A DNA stretch of 22,886 nt from Sphacelaria rigidula. Taxonomy: Eukaryota > Phaeophyceae > Sphacelariales. Under the pieces are notes generated by a model, which saw nothing but the letters and a program-made list of their open reading frames with translations, was not told where the DNA came from and did no database searches. Shown piece by piece: positions 1 through 11,200 of this stretch. Made by a program: the position numbers and the translations under genes. Position 1 is the first letter of the stretch. The number at the start of each line of letters is the position of its first letter. The DNA lies in the NCBI GenBank assembly GCA_964200075.2, contig CAXNAA020000302.1:1-22886 (forward strand), written 5' to 3'.

Positions 1-271
1 CTGCGGTAAAACAATACAGGAGATCGTGGCAGATGAGCGGGCCGTACCATGTATGTTACCTGTTGATCCAACGAGTATGCAGGCGCCGATTTCGAAAAAA
101 TATCGTCTGCCTCGACCGAGCACGCACATGGTATCCAGTGCGTCACCTCGGCTCATCTGCACACATCACTCATCGATGAAGTGGTGACTGGCCGGTATAT
201 CAAAGACCGTCCCGTAGTCTGCAGTCTCACAGACCTCTTGCATTTCGTGCTCATTTTACTACCGGCGGGGG
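1..271. other. No supported feature
   Basis: No gene, tRNA or repeat recognised. Confidence 0.5.
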
Positions 272-907
272 GCCAACACGAAAGAATACCGTCAATCAAC
301 AGAGTAATTAAACATCGGCGCTGTACAAATTTCGTCTCTGTGAGCTACCTTCATTTGTCCGAAATATGACACTCAACAAATGTTTCAAAAGACGTTCCGC
401 AGAGGGATACTGGGTGGCCGGGAGGAAATGATTTCGAGGGGGGGCGACGGGACTCGGGCGTCAGAACGAAATTTAGCAAGAAATGTCACAGACTCTATTG
501 ACTGTCATCCCGAAATTTGGCTCGTTGGGACGGGAGATACGTAGCTGATATTTAAAAAAGTATTCGAAACAGAGCACATCGGAGGTTTGCCATTATCATT
601 TGCAAGCTTTGGCAGTGGTGATGATAACATGACGCCCGTCACGCCAGAGATTGCTTCCAATTGACCTTTTCTCGACTGTTCCGCGTGTCATTTTCCAACG
701 AGCCAAATTTCGTTCTGAGGCCCGAGACCCGTCGCCCCCCCTCGAAATCATTTCCTCCCAGCCATCCAGTATCCCTCTGCGGAACGTCTTTTGAAACATT
801 TGGTGAGTATCACATTTCGGACAAATGAAGGTAGCTCACAGAGACGAAATTTGTACAGCGCCGATGTTTAATTACTCTGTTGATTGACGGTACTCTTTCG
901 TGTTGGC
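272..907. repeat. Long inverted repeat (foldback-type element)
   Basis: The left arm is 272-529 and the right arm 695-907, as reverse complements, with about 165 bases between them. I counted 8 mismatches over the 213 aligned positions, about 96% identity. The left arm has one extra 44-base block (475-518) bounded by direct repeats of CGAAATTT. Outer ends are GCCAACACG and its complement. No target-site duplication or coding sequence is evident. It could be a non-autonomous foldback transposon or a local inverted duplication, and its transcript would form a long hairpin. Confidence 0.85.
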
Positions 908-2336
908 TAGCTGAAGCTGGCAAGAGTGAGGAACTGCACCCAACGCAACGTGTACCCGTCGAGCATTTGAATATTCACGCAACACAACCAAGCGAATGCT
1001 GACACCATGGCGGCGTCAGGGGGGTCTTCTGATTGCCATGCTAAGCTTTTCTTCTTCGTGAATGGCCTGTTGTGATGAGGATGGCAGTTTTGATGGATGA
1101 TGAACGCTCCACTTTGCTCGTTAGGGTGTATTGACTTTGGGCTGGACGTGACCATGGTGATGAAAGTGGGCGTAGTTATTTTTAATTCCGCTATGAACTC
1201 TGAAGAGGGACAACGGTTTTTCAGAGTGAAGTGGTGCAAATGGCGCTCCCATTCTGCAAAAATCGCTCTGAAAAGACTTGACAGAGGAAAGTGCACCGTT
1301 TACCGGCTATTTTTCCTTCCACTCTGACTCTTAAGAATTGAAAAAAACGTTTTTCGAAACTGTCTATCGAGCGGAGATTTCATCACTCGCTTCAACTTCA
1401 CCAACTCTTCCTTCTCTGTTCTTCTTCACTTCCTGTAACTCTGCCGTGTGCTCGCAGCCACGCGTAGATATCCTACTCAGGGATATCAAGAGCTTCAGTG
1501 GCAACCTACTGCAGAAAGCATATCGGGCACCGTGGAGGGACATTTCGGATTTGAAACTGTTCATTCATTAATTGACCGCTTTCCACTCTCAACCTTGTTC
1601 TCGACTCTCAATCTCACGAAACATTGCTAGTAAGCGGGAAGAGTCGATATGACGGGAGTCGTCAACGCGTGCGGGAGAAGTGCTCGACCAATCCATGCTA
1701 CCAAATTAGAGGGCGTGAACCGGAGGAGAGATGGATTAACCCTCGAGGCGGTGGATTTGTCCCGAGGGGACGACGTTGCGAGAGTGCCAGAATACATCAA
1801 CTAATGAAAATTATATTTCGCCTTTTTTTCTGCCAAACGACCAAAAAATAAACAATATATGGCATACAGGAAATCGTTTTCTCCTTTCCCCTCGTACTAT
1901 TATATTCCTACACTTACAGTGGCCAAGATCCATAGACATGAAGAGTGCACCGGCCATCCAGACAACAACCAAGTCCAACCAACCGCTACTCTACTCACAT
2001 ATGTATCCATGTTATACATACATAAAAAGACGGCATACCAAGACAGTCATGAGAGTACGATCGTAGTCCCCTCAACCAGCACTGGACTCCGCAGGCATAC
2101 AGTACCTCCTATAGCGTGCGCCCCCTCTCAGCTTCGCATGGGTACCTGTAGCGTGCGCTTCTTACCCGTGTCATGTGTGGAAAACAACGACGTACCGCTC
2201 TCTCAAAAATCCAATTTGTAAGAAGTAAAAGATCGAGAAAATCTGGATGTGCAGAAAATAATTTCCTGTATGATAAAAGATTATAATGATCCGTCCGTGT
2301 ACGTAACCCCTGCATTCAAAGACATACACAAATATG

Positions 2337-2352
2337 TGTATATATATATATT
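2337..2352. repeat. TA microsatellite
   Basis: A short run of alternating T and A (gtatatatatata). Confidence 0.8.
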
Positions 2353-2859
2353 TGTATACGTATCATTGAATATAGCCATATTGTCCGCAAGTATTTCCTC
2401 CTTGGGTAATGACCATCATCACTCGGGATGACGCATCCAAATGAGAAATACATCCTGAAAAAAAAAAACTAGAACATCAACCACAAAACTTCGACCAGTC
2501 ACCATTACATAAGCTTCCACCACAGATAACGATCTTCCCACAGTATAAAACATTAACATGTAAATTAGAATAAGAATTTTGGGGAGAAACGCCTCCGGTC
2601 ATCCTTGATATCAATATTTTCTCACCGTTCACCCCTGTTGCCACCCCGCAAAAAACGCCCTATCAGCATCTTACAAAAGTATATATCTTATCGGCGGAAA
2701 CTTTCTTCCGCGAAAAAAAAAGCACGGAAAAATCGAAAAGCGCAACCGAAACACAGAAACGCATACCAAGCATGACTATACCGACAAGAAGACCGGAACC
2801 GCTCTGCTAAGCCTCGCATTCTTTCACTATTTTTTTGTTAGCGTGCCCGCGACCGAGAA

Positions 2860-2874
2860 CCCCCCCCCCCCCCC
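2860..2874 (+). repeat. 15-base poly-C tract
   Basis: Uninterrupted C run within A+C-rich non-coding sequence. Confidence 0.9.
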
Positions 2875-3608
2875 GACCATCTCACAAAACAGTATCGCGC
2901 TAAAAGGCCTCAGATCGCGACTGGCTGAATTTGGGGAAAAGTCAATGACGAAAACAACTGTACCTTCTCATCCAGCGAGATCTCGCCCTTTCGTGTTATT
3001 CCCCGTTTCTCTTTGCCTCTATGTTTTTCCAAAATCGCACACGAGAAATACATGTATGTATATAAGTACAGTATCGGGACCGTCTGTCTCCTCGACCATG
3101 AATCCCGTGTAAGGCCGAAGACATCAATACACATAAATGATGAAAAAAAACGACCAACTTTTGCGCTACAAACATGTACTTTATATCATGGAAAGCCACA
3201 GATATTGCAGCAGAAGTAATAAAGAAACGACACGCTTTTTTTGTGCAACTACAGCCACGCAGATTATCGTCTCATTCTCAGAGACCTACATGAAAACACT
3301 CATAAAAAAACACGTCACAACGCACATGAGGAGGGAGAAATCGATTGCGCCCGAGGGAGTCGAGGTTTTTACGTATGTCCCATTTATTTTTTTCGCTAAA
3401 TTGTCAATGATTCCTAATTCCCTTCCCTGCTGAGGGTATATCGTTGATTACACGTAAGGTTCCCCGTAGCATGAGCTAGAACCGTACAAGTAACGGATAT
3501 GTGACGCCGTGCGAACTCCGTCTCAACTAATTCGTTTCTCCTATACTCAAGCTATTAGCACCCAGATACTCCCCGGCATGCTCCAAAATTACTACTAAAC
3601 CTCTCTTC

Positions 3609-3609
<1 letters not shown>

Positions 3610-3680
<71 letters not shown>
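3610..3680 (+). repeat. 71-base poly-C tract
   Basis: There are 71 uninterrupted C residues directly before the N gap. The length is probably unreliable. On the minus strand this is poly-G, so any open frame read through it (poly-Gly) is not a gene. Confidence 0.9.
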
Positions 3681-3708
3681 ACCCACATCACTACACGCGC
3701 CCCCCCCC

Positions 3709-3718
3709 NNNNNNNNNN
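3709..3718. other. Assembly gap (10 N)
   Basis: Ten Ns sit at the end of a C run; true size unknown. Confidence 0.99.
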
Positions 3719-4684
3719 GCATGCTCCAAAATTACTACTAAACCCCTCTTCCCCCCCCCCCGCGCCCCCCCCCCCGTAAACCTGTGCCCTCACCGCTTCT
3801 CGCCCTGCACAGCACAAATAGCGCTTTTGTACAGGGGCGCACCTCCACCATTCGAGAGAGGTGACGCAAACCTCGCCATATCTTGATGACGACCATCCTG
3901 CCTTGATGGATCACAATACGGACGAAGTCGAAAAGACGACACTAGCGAACAAAAACTATACTACGTTTTCATCGGGGACCAACAGAGTCCAACTACTCCT
4001 CGCGCCCGTGGAGATTGCCCGCTTCAAAAAAAACATGACTCATGCCGTATATCTTAGTTCCCACACTCACCCTCCTACCCAAACACCATCGAGATGTATA
4101 TCGATGTATACCGATCACACTATTTCAGTCTCCGCCCGCCCAGCTGTTGACGCTTTCGATGAGCAAATGAAGAATAACATCTAAGATACCCTATCCGCTG
4201 TGGGTGCTGTTTACTCCACGTCAAGGACGATAAAGGGACTTGTACCACAAAAAAGTAACTTGCATCGGTGGGCAGACTTCCGATCTCCGTGGGCTCTTTA
4301 AGACGAGGCACCATCTTTGCGGCTACAATTCCGAAGTAAAAGGGCACATCAGACCACAGTGACCAAGGAGGTTGTGTAATGGCTCCCAAACTAAATTCTC
4401 TCCCGAGTTCCGCCAAGGTTTACAGAGAAGAGGCGGAACACACGAGACGCGGGTCGCGTCCAGCATCACAGGGCTGCACACAGTGCACCACGTCCACGTC
4501 GGGTTTTTGCTAACATCGCTCGAAAGTCCACAGAAGAGCTGCGGACCGCTAACCGCTTTAACTCGTATCTACTATCTTCAAACCCCTCCCACACACACGC
4601 ACGCTCCCGTAAACTTTTATAGACCTGTCCGGCCATGACGTTGAGAGCTAGTGAACAATTTCAAAATGAAATCACCCATCCTTA

Positions 4685-4763
4685 CCCCCCCCCCCCTCCC
4701 CCCCCCCCCCCCCCCCCCCCCCACACCCACACCCCCCCCCCCCCCCCCCTCCCCACCCCCCAC
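4685..4763 (+). repeat. C-rich low-complexity tract
   Basis: Interrupted poly-C with a few T and CA units. Poly-Pro or poly-Gly frames across it are artefacts of composition. Confidence 0.9.
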
Positions 4764-5854
4764 CACAACAAAGTACCAAAAACAACACCGCTTCAAGGCA
4801 CACATGGGAAATATGTCCCCGAGAACCCACGCCTTGAATATCGAACGGGTGCCTTTTTGTACCACCACGGGGGACACCATTTGCTATACTAGAAGGAGCG
4901 CGATTTTCGGCACAACTACAACAAACACGGGGTAGGGAGGAAGCGTCAGCTCAACCCGTGCTGAGCACTTGGATTTTCCCTCATGAAGTCCCCTGCGGTC
5001 GTGCAGTTACTCCCGATGGCAAAGTGAAGAGACACCCAAAAAAGATCCTAACTGACGCGTGGAAACTAATACTGACTAAACTATTGCTAGACCTTCGACT
5101 TCAAGACTGAGGGTGGCATTCACACATCGCGGCAAAAAACAATCCCGGAAAAACATTATCTGCTTGGTATTGACTGTGGTACTGGATACACTAGCTGCGC
5201 ATAGGCGGGCGGTCTCAGAATACGTGCTCCCCTTCCCCAGCCCACAGCAATGACTAAAAACACAACACTCAACACATCACGACACACGACATTGCGGTGG
5301 CACCCCGTCAACGAAAAAAAAAGATGACCACAGGCCATTCCTACCTCACATGAGAGTCAACCCGCGATACACTGCCCCCAGCAATATTCCCCCCCAGCAG
5401 TTGTCCCCGTTGTGTCGCGGCAATATCCCCCAAAGGGTCGGGCAAGAACCACGCATCCGGGAAATTTCTATCCATCTTGCGATGAATCCACTAGATGGTG
5501 TTGCATGCAAGCATTACTCATGTATGCACCCAAACAAGAGTATATCATAAAAGTAAATATATCGTACAAGTAACTCCGAGACTTCCCCCCCAACCCACAT
5601 TGCCACCCTCACAAGTGTCAAAACACGATAAAAAAAAAGACAGCGACTCCGGCGTCCAAGCGGGGTTTCACAAACCCTGAAACCAACAGACTCGTGTTTT
5701 TCGGTAATTATACCGAATTCGCCTCAACTGACTGCACATCACGACCACCACTCTTGGCTAGCTTCTATTTCATAACCGTTCCCCACTACATGTGGCTTGG
5801 ACCGCCACACGGTGACATACAACCCTAAAAATATGCGCTGCTTCAGGCTATAGA

Positions 5855-5894
5855 AACACACACACAAACGCACACGAACACACACACACACCCC
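5855..5894 (+). repeat. CA microsatellite, interrupted
   Basis: Repeated ACACAC units with a few G or A interruptions, in the strand-asymmetric block. Confidence 0.85.
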
Positions 5895-7824
5895 TGCGCA
5901 CTTTTTCTACCTTCTTTCATAGTGATATTCAACATTCAGAACAAGAGCCAAGCATCGGCTGACTTCGCCATAGATGCTCGCGTGACTTTTTTGGAGAACG
6001 ACACACGGTCAAACGCGCGGAACTCATCAACACACATACCAATTCCTTTGTTCTACAGATAAACAGCTACACCAGTACCACTATTTTTCACGAGAGGCGC
6101 ACAAGTCGAGATCGAATAAAGAAACATTGATTCGTCAGCAGCGCCTCCCCCCCCACCCCCCTCCCAACCCCATGCACAGCAACCTATAGTTGTCGAATGT
6201 GCACGACCAACAACGTCTCCCGAAAAGAAAGTTCAACACTAGCAGGCATTGGCGCTTTATTCTTGTTCAGATTGTGTTCTCTCCCGAACCTCCCCCACCC
6301 CTCCCCTCCCCTTTCCCCCCGCCAACACCTCAAACGTCGTGTGGTACATCCGAAAGTCTTCACGGCATCGCCTTACGCAGGCTGCTTCGGGACGTAAAAA
6401 AATAACATAGCCTAAAAATGAATGTCAAGACACATGCTTTCCCCCGCCCGTTTGAGTGCTGAAAGCACACCCCCAATATGCTGTGCGGTTGCACATTATT
6501 CCAAACCAGCGAAATGAACCAAAGAAGCGTAGTCAATCCCACCCATCACCTACACGTTTATGGCAGCATGGACCAACGCGCACAGTCACCCGACCTCTTC
6601 CACACAGCTACCACACGTGCAGAAATCAACACTGAAGTACACAGAAGACTTTTGTCACCTCAACCCTATTCATTTCAACTTGTACATGTCATCTTACAGC
6701 AAAAAAACATAACCACCTCGTGTCTTTGTCGACAAGGAACAGTAAGACGACATACTAAATCAACACGCCGCACCCTCTCCATATACCGCATCATGAACGT
6801 CATGAAACTCAAAAATGACTGACTCGAAAAGAGACGCGAAAGGGATCCCTCTCCCCTCCCCCCTTCTCCCCTCCGAGTACGCCCCTCCTTCCCTCCCCGT
6901 GCGCTTCAACACCACTGTTATGTATCCCAAACGAAAGTAATATCCATGGGCATCATTGTCAAATGTACGATGCAAAAAAAACAAGCAAACCACTCCAAGA
7001 AAACAACACCGCGGATGTATCTATCCTGATACAACCTAGTAATGTGAAAAAAAGAAATCACACGCGCTCGGATACAGACACACTCTCACACGATAGCCGC
7101 TCTAGACGTATACATTACACTGTCGGGATAAACTGTTCGATAATATGGTTACTAATGGCACACTTCACGGAGCACGGCAAAATGCCACTCCGCCAGTAAC
7201 GCGGCAACAGCGGCGGCGACGCTCATGTGTCTAGAGCCAACCAGCAGTCTGGCCGTCCCTCAGAAAGAAGTCCTCAAAACTGTCCCCGTTCGGATTGCCG
7301 GTGGTGCCGCCGTTGCTTGGGTAGTCCTGTAAAAAGCACCACAGCATTACGGCCGAGGTACGACCCCACAAAAAACAAAAAAACAGAGAGGCTCAGTGAA
7401 AAACAAGGTGGAGAATGAGACTACACGCAAAATGAAGGATGACGCCTGCGTAGGTGCTTTAGTCTGAAGAAACATTCGTAGTAAAAACACAGCTCGAATG
7501 GAGGAAAGTGGGGGCCCAGACTCAAGTAGTATATCGCGGGTGACTACAACAGGTATTAAACGACACTCTTCAATGTGCAGCGTAAGAAATCCCCGAGTAC
7601 TCCGAATGAGGGCTATTCTACACTACGCGGTGCTGCGGAGGGTTAGCACCTTGAATTGCGCTGGGGTACTCTGTACTGCAAAGGCTTCTCGGAGTATGTA
7701 GAGGAACGCATCGCAAGCGTTCTTTGGAGGCGGATAGTCGATTTCCTTCGCGCAACCTGCGGCCACGTTCAACACCGACCTGCAACCGAACGGTGATCAC
7801 AACAACGTGTCGACCGTTATGCGA

Positions 7825-7938
7825 CTACCAGAAAAAGCTGTGAGGGGGACGCACCATGGCCTCCAACGGCTGCGGAGCACCGGCTTCTGCCATGGGAGCG
7901 GGAGCGTTGGCGCCCCCCGAATTAGTCGAGTTCCATGT
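7825..7938 (-). CDS. Exon 12 (C-terminus and stop)
   Basis: The acceptor is gcaactcgtcacag (exon from 7938). The phase-0 frame is open for 37 codons, Asn/Gly/Ala/Pro-rich then ending VRPPHSFFW, and stops at TAG (7827-7825). The composition continues that of the preceding exons. I saw no AATAAA-type signal on the minus strand just downstream, so the 3' UTR end is not placed. Confidence 0.55.
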   Translation of the reverse strand, partial: TWNSTNSGGANAPAPMAEAGAPQPLEAMVRPPHSFFW

Positions 7939-8236
7939 CTGTGACGAGTTGCAACGCACGAAGCGGAGTCGCGGATTGTAAGGAAGGGGGAAGAAACAAA
8001 TACGACGAATGGACAGCAGATCACGATCGAGCGACAGACTTTGGAGGGTTCCAACGTGCTACTCTGAGATTGTCGACTCTGTTGTAGACAGGAGGATACG
8101 CAGCAGCATCGCTAGGAGGGCATGCATGTCATCTTTTTACGAGATGATATCCGCGTCACCTGGGGACCGCCGGCATCATCTCGCCTTGCAGGGAAAAAAA
8201 CGGACGATGAGTTTGCACGCCTCGGCACCTGCGGAT

Positions 8237-8291
<55 letters not shown>

Positions 8292-11200
8292 GACCTTGAG
8301 GTGGTGGTACTGTTGCTGTTGACGGCGTTCCCTCCCGGACTGCATCCCCTGGAAATGCTCGTGCATTGCTCTGCGGACCTGGTCACCAATCACCTGGGAT
8401 ACCTGTTCAAGAAGTCCAACCACAGAACGCACCATCGAAATCAACAAAAGGAAACATGTAGACAGCACTAAATCGAGCACTGCCGAAGGCAACGAAACCC
8501 TCCTCAATACACCGACACGACAACTCTGTCCGCCACACACACCCACACCATTCCTGTTTGGAGCTCAGGAGCACCAGCTCTCACCAGTATTGCCCGTGGC
8601 AATACCAATACACCGCGACGCCTACTGTCCCATCGATTGCCTTCTTCGTGACAAGTCTACTCTATTGCGGAATTAGCCAATCCTTCCGCCCCGTACTGCT
8701 TGCCTTGAGACACAATTTTGTCCGGGAGTGGATCAGCCCCCCCATAAATTTTCGTTACCCTCATGCTCGACACAACGTGCCACTTTCGACTCTTCTTCAC
8801 CCGCCTGTAAGGCCTGTGTGCTCACCTGCTCCTCGATCATGCTCTTGATTTTTTCCCACGCAGTCTGAGATGTCACCGAGTCGCCAGAACCTGCTGATTC
8901 ACATGCGAGCAGGCAAGATGTTTCATAATTAGTCAGTACATGTACTGCGTGGACAAGCTCCAGTAAATCCCTTGTGAGGATGAAGAGAGGGTGGTGACAA
9001 GCCAACACACGACTTCTTGCTGCCTCGTGGCATCAAAATTCCAAACGTATAACCGACATATTTCCGCCTCTGAGATAAGCCAGGTCCTCATGACTCGTGT
9101 TTCGTGGGCCAACGCGCTGCAGCATAGTAAGAAACATATGTGTATGATTCACCCCCCACCCTTTTTCACCTTCTCCCCCGCCTGTTGCCATGCCCTGATG
9201 GAAAGATTCAACCATGGTGCTTGCGTTTGACGCAGGGCTAGAACTTGAACCCGGAATATTGGCGGATGAGGTTGAACTCGCGGGATGATATTCCTCTCCG
9301 TGCATAGGTGCCCGGACGTTTGCCGCCTGAGAATGAAATGGACCAGATAAATACAGTCAGGCAAAGAACAAGAAAAAAATAGGTCGGGCTGTTATTTTTC
9401 GAAGGGACAGCGCGGATGGCGGGTGGCGTGACATTGGATGCACCTGACATTTTTCCGGCCTTCTCGTATACGACGAATACGTGATAAAGGACCTGCAGTC
9501 GATATGTGATGCCCTCGTGGCTTTTTCCATGACGTCACATCTTCACACGATACCGGCTAGCCGGGAATGACGAACAACTTCTCATGCACGTGTACAAACA
9601 ATACTTGAAGCAGTGCTCTTCACCGGTCAATCAGAGAATGTACACTCTCCACCATCTCTTGCAACGTTTGGCGTTCCCCGAGCGTCCATCTGCCTCCTAA
9701 CAACAGCCAACGGCCGCGATATGTCTCGGATCAGACCAAAGTTTCAACAGAATCGGCCCCTTCGGCAGCACTTACCCCAGTCTCCTGTCCAACCTTCCCA
9801 TGGTCGAGTGATGACTGTCGTCCCTGGCTCCTCCGATCCTGTGGCGAGTCGTCACCCCCGCAGCCAGCGCCGTCGGGGTATGCTGTCGTAGACAAGATCC
9901 CCATGGCCCCACCGTTGTTGTCGCCCCCGTCGTGGAGAGATGTGGATGATCCGATCGATCCCACCTCCGACACAGCGGAAGTGTGCATCGCGTCATCGCC
10001 ATGGTTACTGTTGCGGCTGCTGCTTCGGTCGTTGTTGCTGCCGTCCTCGTGAAGCATGTCGCACCTTCGAGGATAGCTGCTGAACCTATCCCCGGTGAGC
10101 GGCGGTGTTCCCCCCGCGGGGGCGGCGGACCGTGCGCGTTTCTTGTTGAATGTGTCCCACGGTGCGTCCCCCAAGGACCTTTTACCCCCGTGATCCGGGT
10201 GGTTTCGCTGATGCTGGCTCTCTTCGTCCATGACACCGGAGGCAACCGCTACCGACGAGGGTTCTTCTCCCGAAGGACCATCCCCGCCCCCGAGATCCAT
10301 TCGGCTAGTGGTCACGGTCGGCATGGGGTTACCGGCCGCGGCCGCAGCGGCGGCGGCGGCCGCGGCCGCGGCAGAGGCGGAGATCGCGGTGCGATATCCC
10401 AGATTGGTGCCAGCACCCACAACACCCTGCGGCATCGACGACGGAAGCTGCTGGAACAGGTTCGATGACGTGGACGATGCCATGGAGCTGTTATTGTTGG
10501 TGTTCTGATCGTTCATTCCGCTGCCGTGCCTTTCGAGCGCTGTCCCGACGGTGAAAGCTCGAGGGGACAGCTCCACCGCCACGGGAGACCCATGTGGATT
10601 GGGCCCATGCGCATGGTCTTGTGGCGGAGTAGACGAAATGAAGCTGTTCCCATCTCCTCCCCTGCCTCCCGATCCGTTTCCGTCTCGCTGACCTCCGCCG
10701 GAGGCGGTGTTGATGCCATTACTCTGCAAGAATCCACGGTGGTTGGCACTGGACAGGTCTTGCCGCAGCACGAACCCTGGGGGAGAACCTGCGGGCACCC
10801 CCATTCTGTAACCAGACGGAGCGTTCCCCCTGCTGAATGGAAAGCCAGGGGATTGAGCCTCGGGAGCCCCTCCGGTACCACCCATTCCCCCACCGAAACT
10901 GTTGTTCGACGCCCCCATGATGAAGGGCAAACCTGCGGACGCTATGTTCTTGTTACCCGGAGGGGGGGGGTTGGCGGAGGTGGTGGGGACCAGGGCAGTT
11001 TCGGGGTCAGCACCAATGGCCATTCTCGCCGCCATCCGTGCTGCCGTGCGGCCTTCGTCGTTCACCACCTTCTTCAGTGCGGCGTCGCGGAGGTGCTTGA
11101 TCTTAATCCTGTTCTCACAACCGCCCTGTTTTTTCAGGAGTGGATGCGGCGTTCGGCAACACAAGATATGGATCGACAATTCCAGAAAATGCGTGAATCG

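Larger units (their letters stand above)
908..3575. other. No supported gene
   Basis: Open frames here are short, unlike any family I recognise, and lack paired splice sites in phase. A small stem (GATATCC/GGATATC, 1467-1488) and the short tracts listed are the only structure seen. From about 1850 onward the plus strand becomes A+C-rich. Confidence 0.5.
3576..3755. repeat. Flank duplicated on both sides of an assembly gap
   Basis: The sequence gcatgctccaaaattactac and the following taaac..ctcttc occur at 3576-3616 and again at 3719-3753, each running into poly-C. A 71-base C run (3610-3680) and the N gap lie between. The simplest reading is that the same unique flank was placed twice because the homopolymer could not be assembled. 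Confidence 0.75.
3784..7824. other. A+C-rich, strand-asymmetric block without a supported gene
   Basis: The plus strand is poor in G and T; sampled 60-base lines at 5281, 6001 and 6961 are about two-thirds A+C or more. Frames are short, and the longest ones reflect composition. The block lies downstream of the minus-strand gene, so it could hold a long 3' UTR or a non-coding transcript, but no end signal was identified. Confidence 0.4.

Noticed and set aside
3527-3817. Minus-strand frame with poly-Gly across the gap
   Set aside because: It reads through poly-C and Ns; purely compositional and at a misassembled spot.
4120-4416. Minus-strand 98-codon frame with some protein-like stretches
   Set aside because: No usable splice donor, no family match, and it lies in the skewed block where chance frames are common.
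4617-4935. Frames with poly-Pro or poly-Gly on both strands
   Set aside because: They exist only because of the C-rich tract; no splice signals or similarity.
6478-6822. Plus-strand 114-codon frame
   Set aside because: Rich in His/Thr/Gln/Arg as expected from A+C bias; no domain recognised.
8122-8471. Plus-strand poly-Cys and poly-Leu frames
   Set aside because: They are translations of the CTG strand of the poly-Gln repeat.
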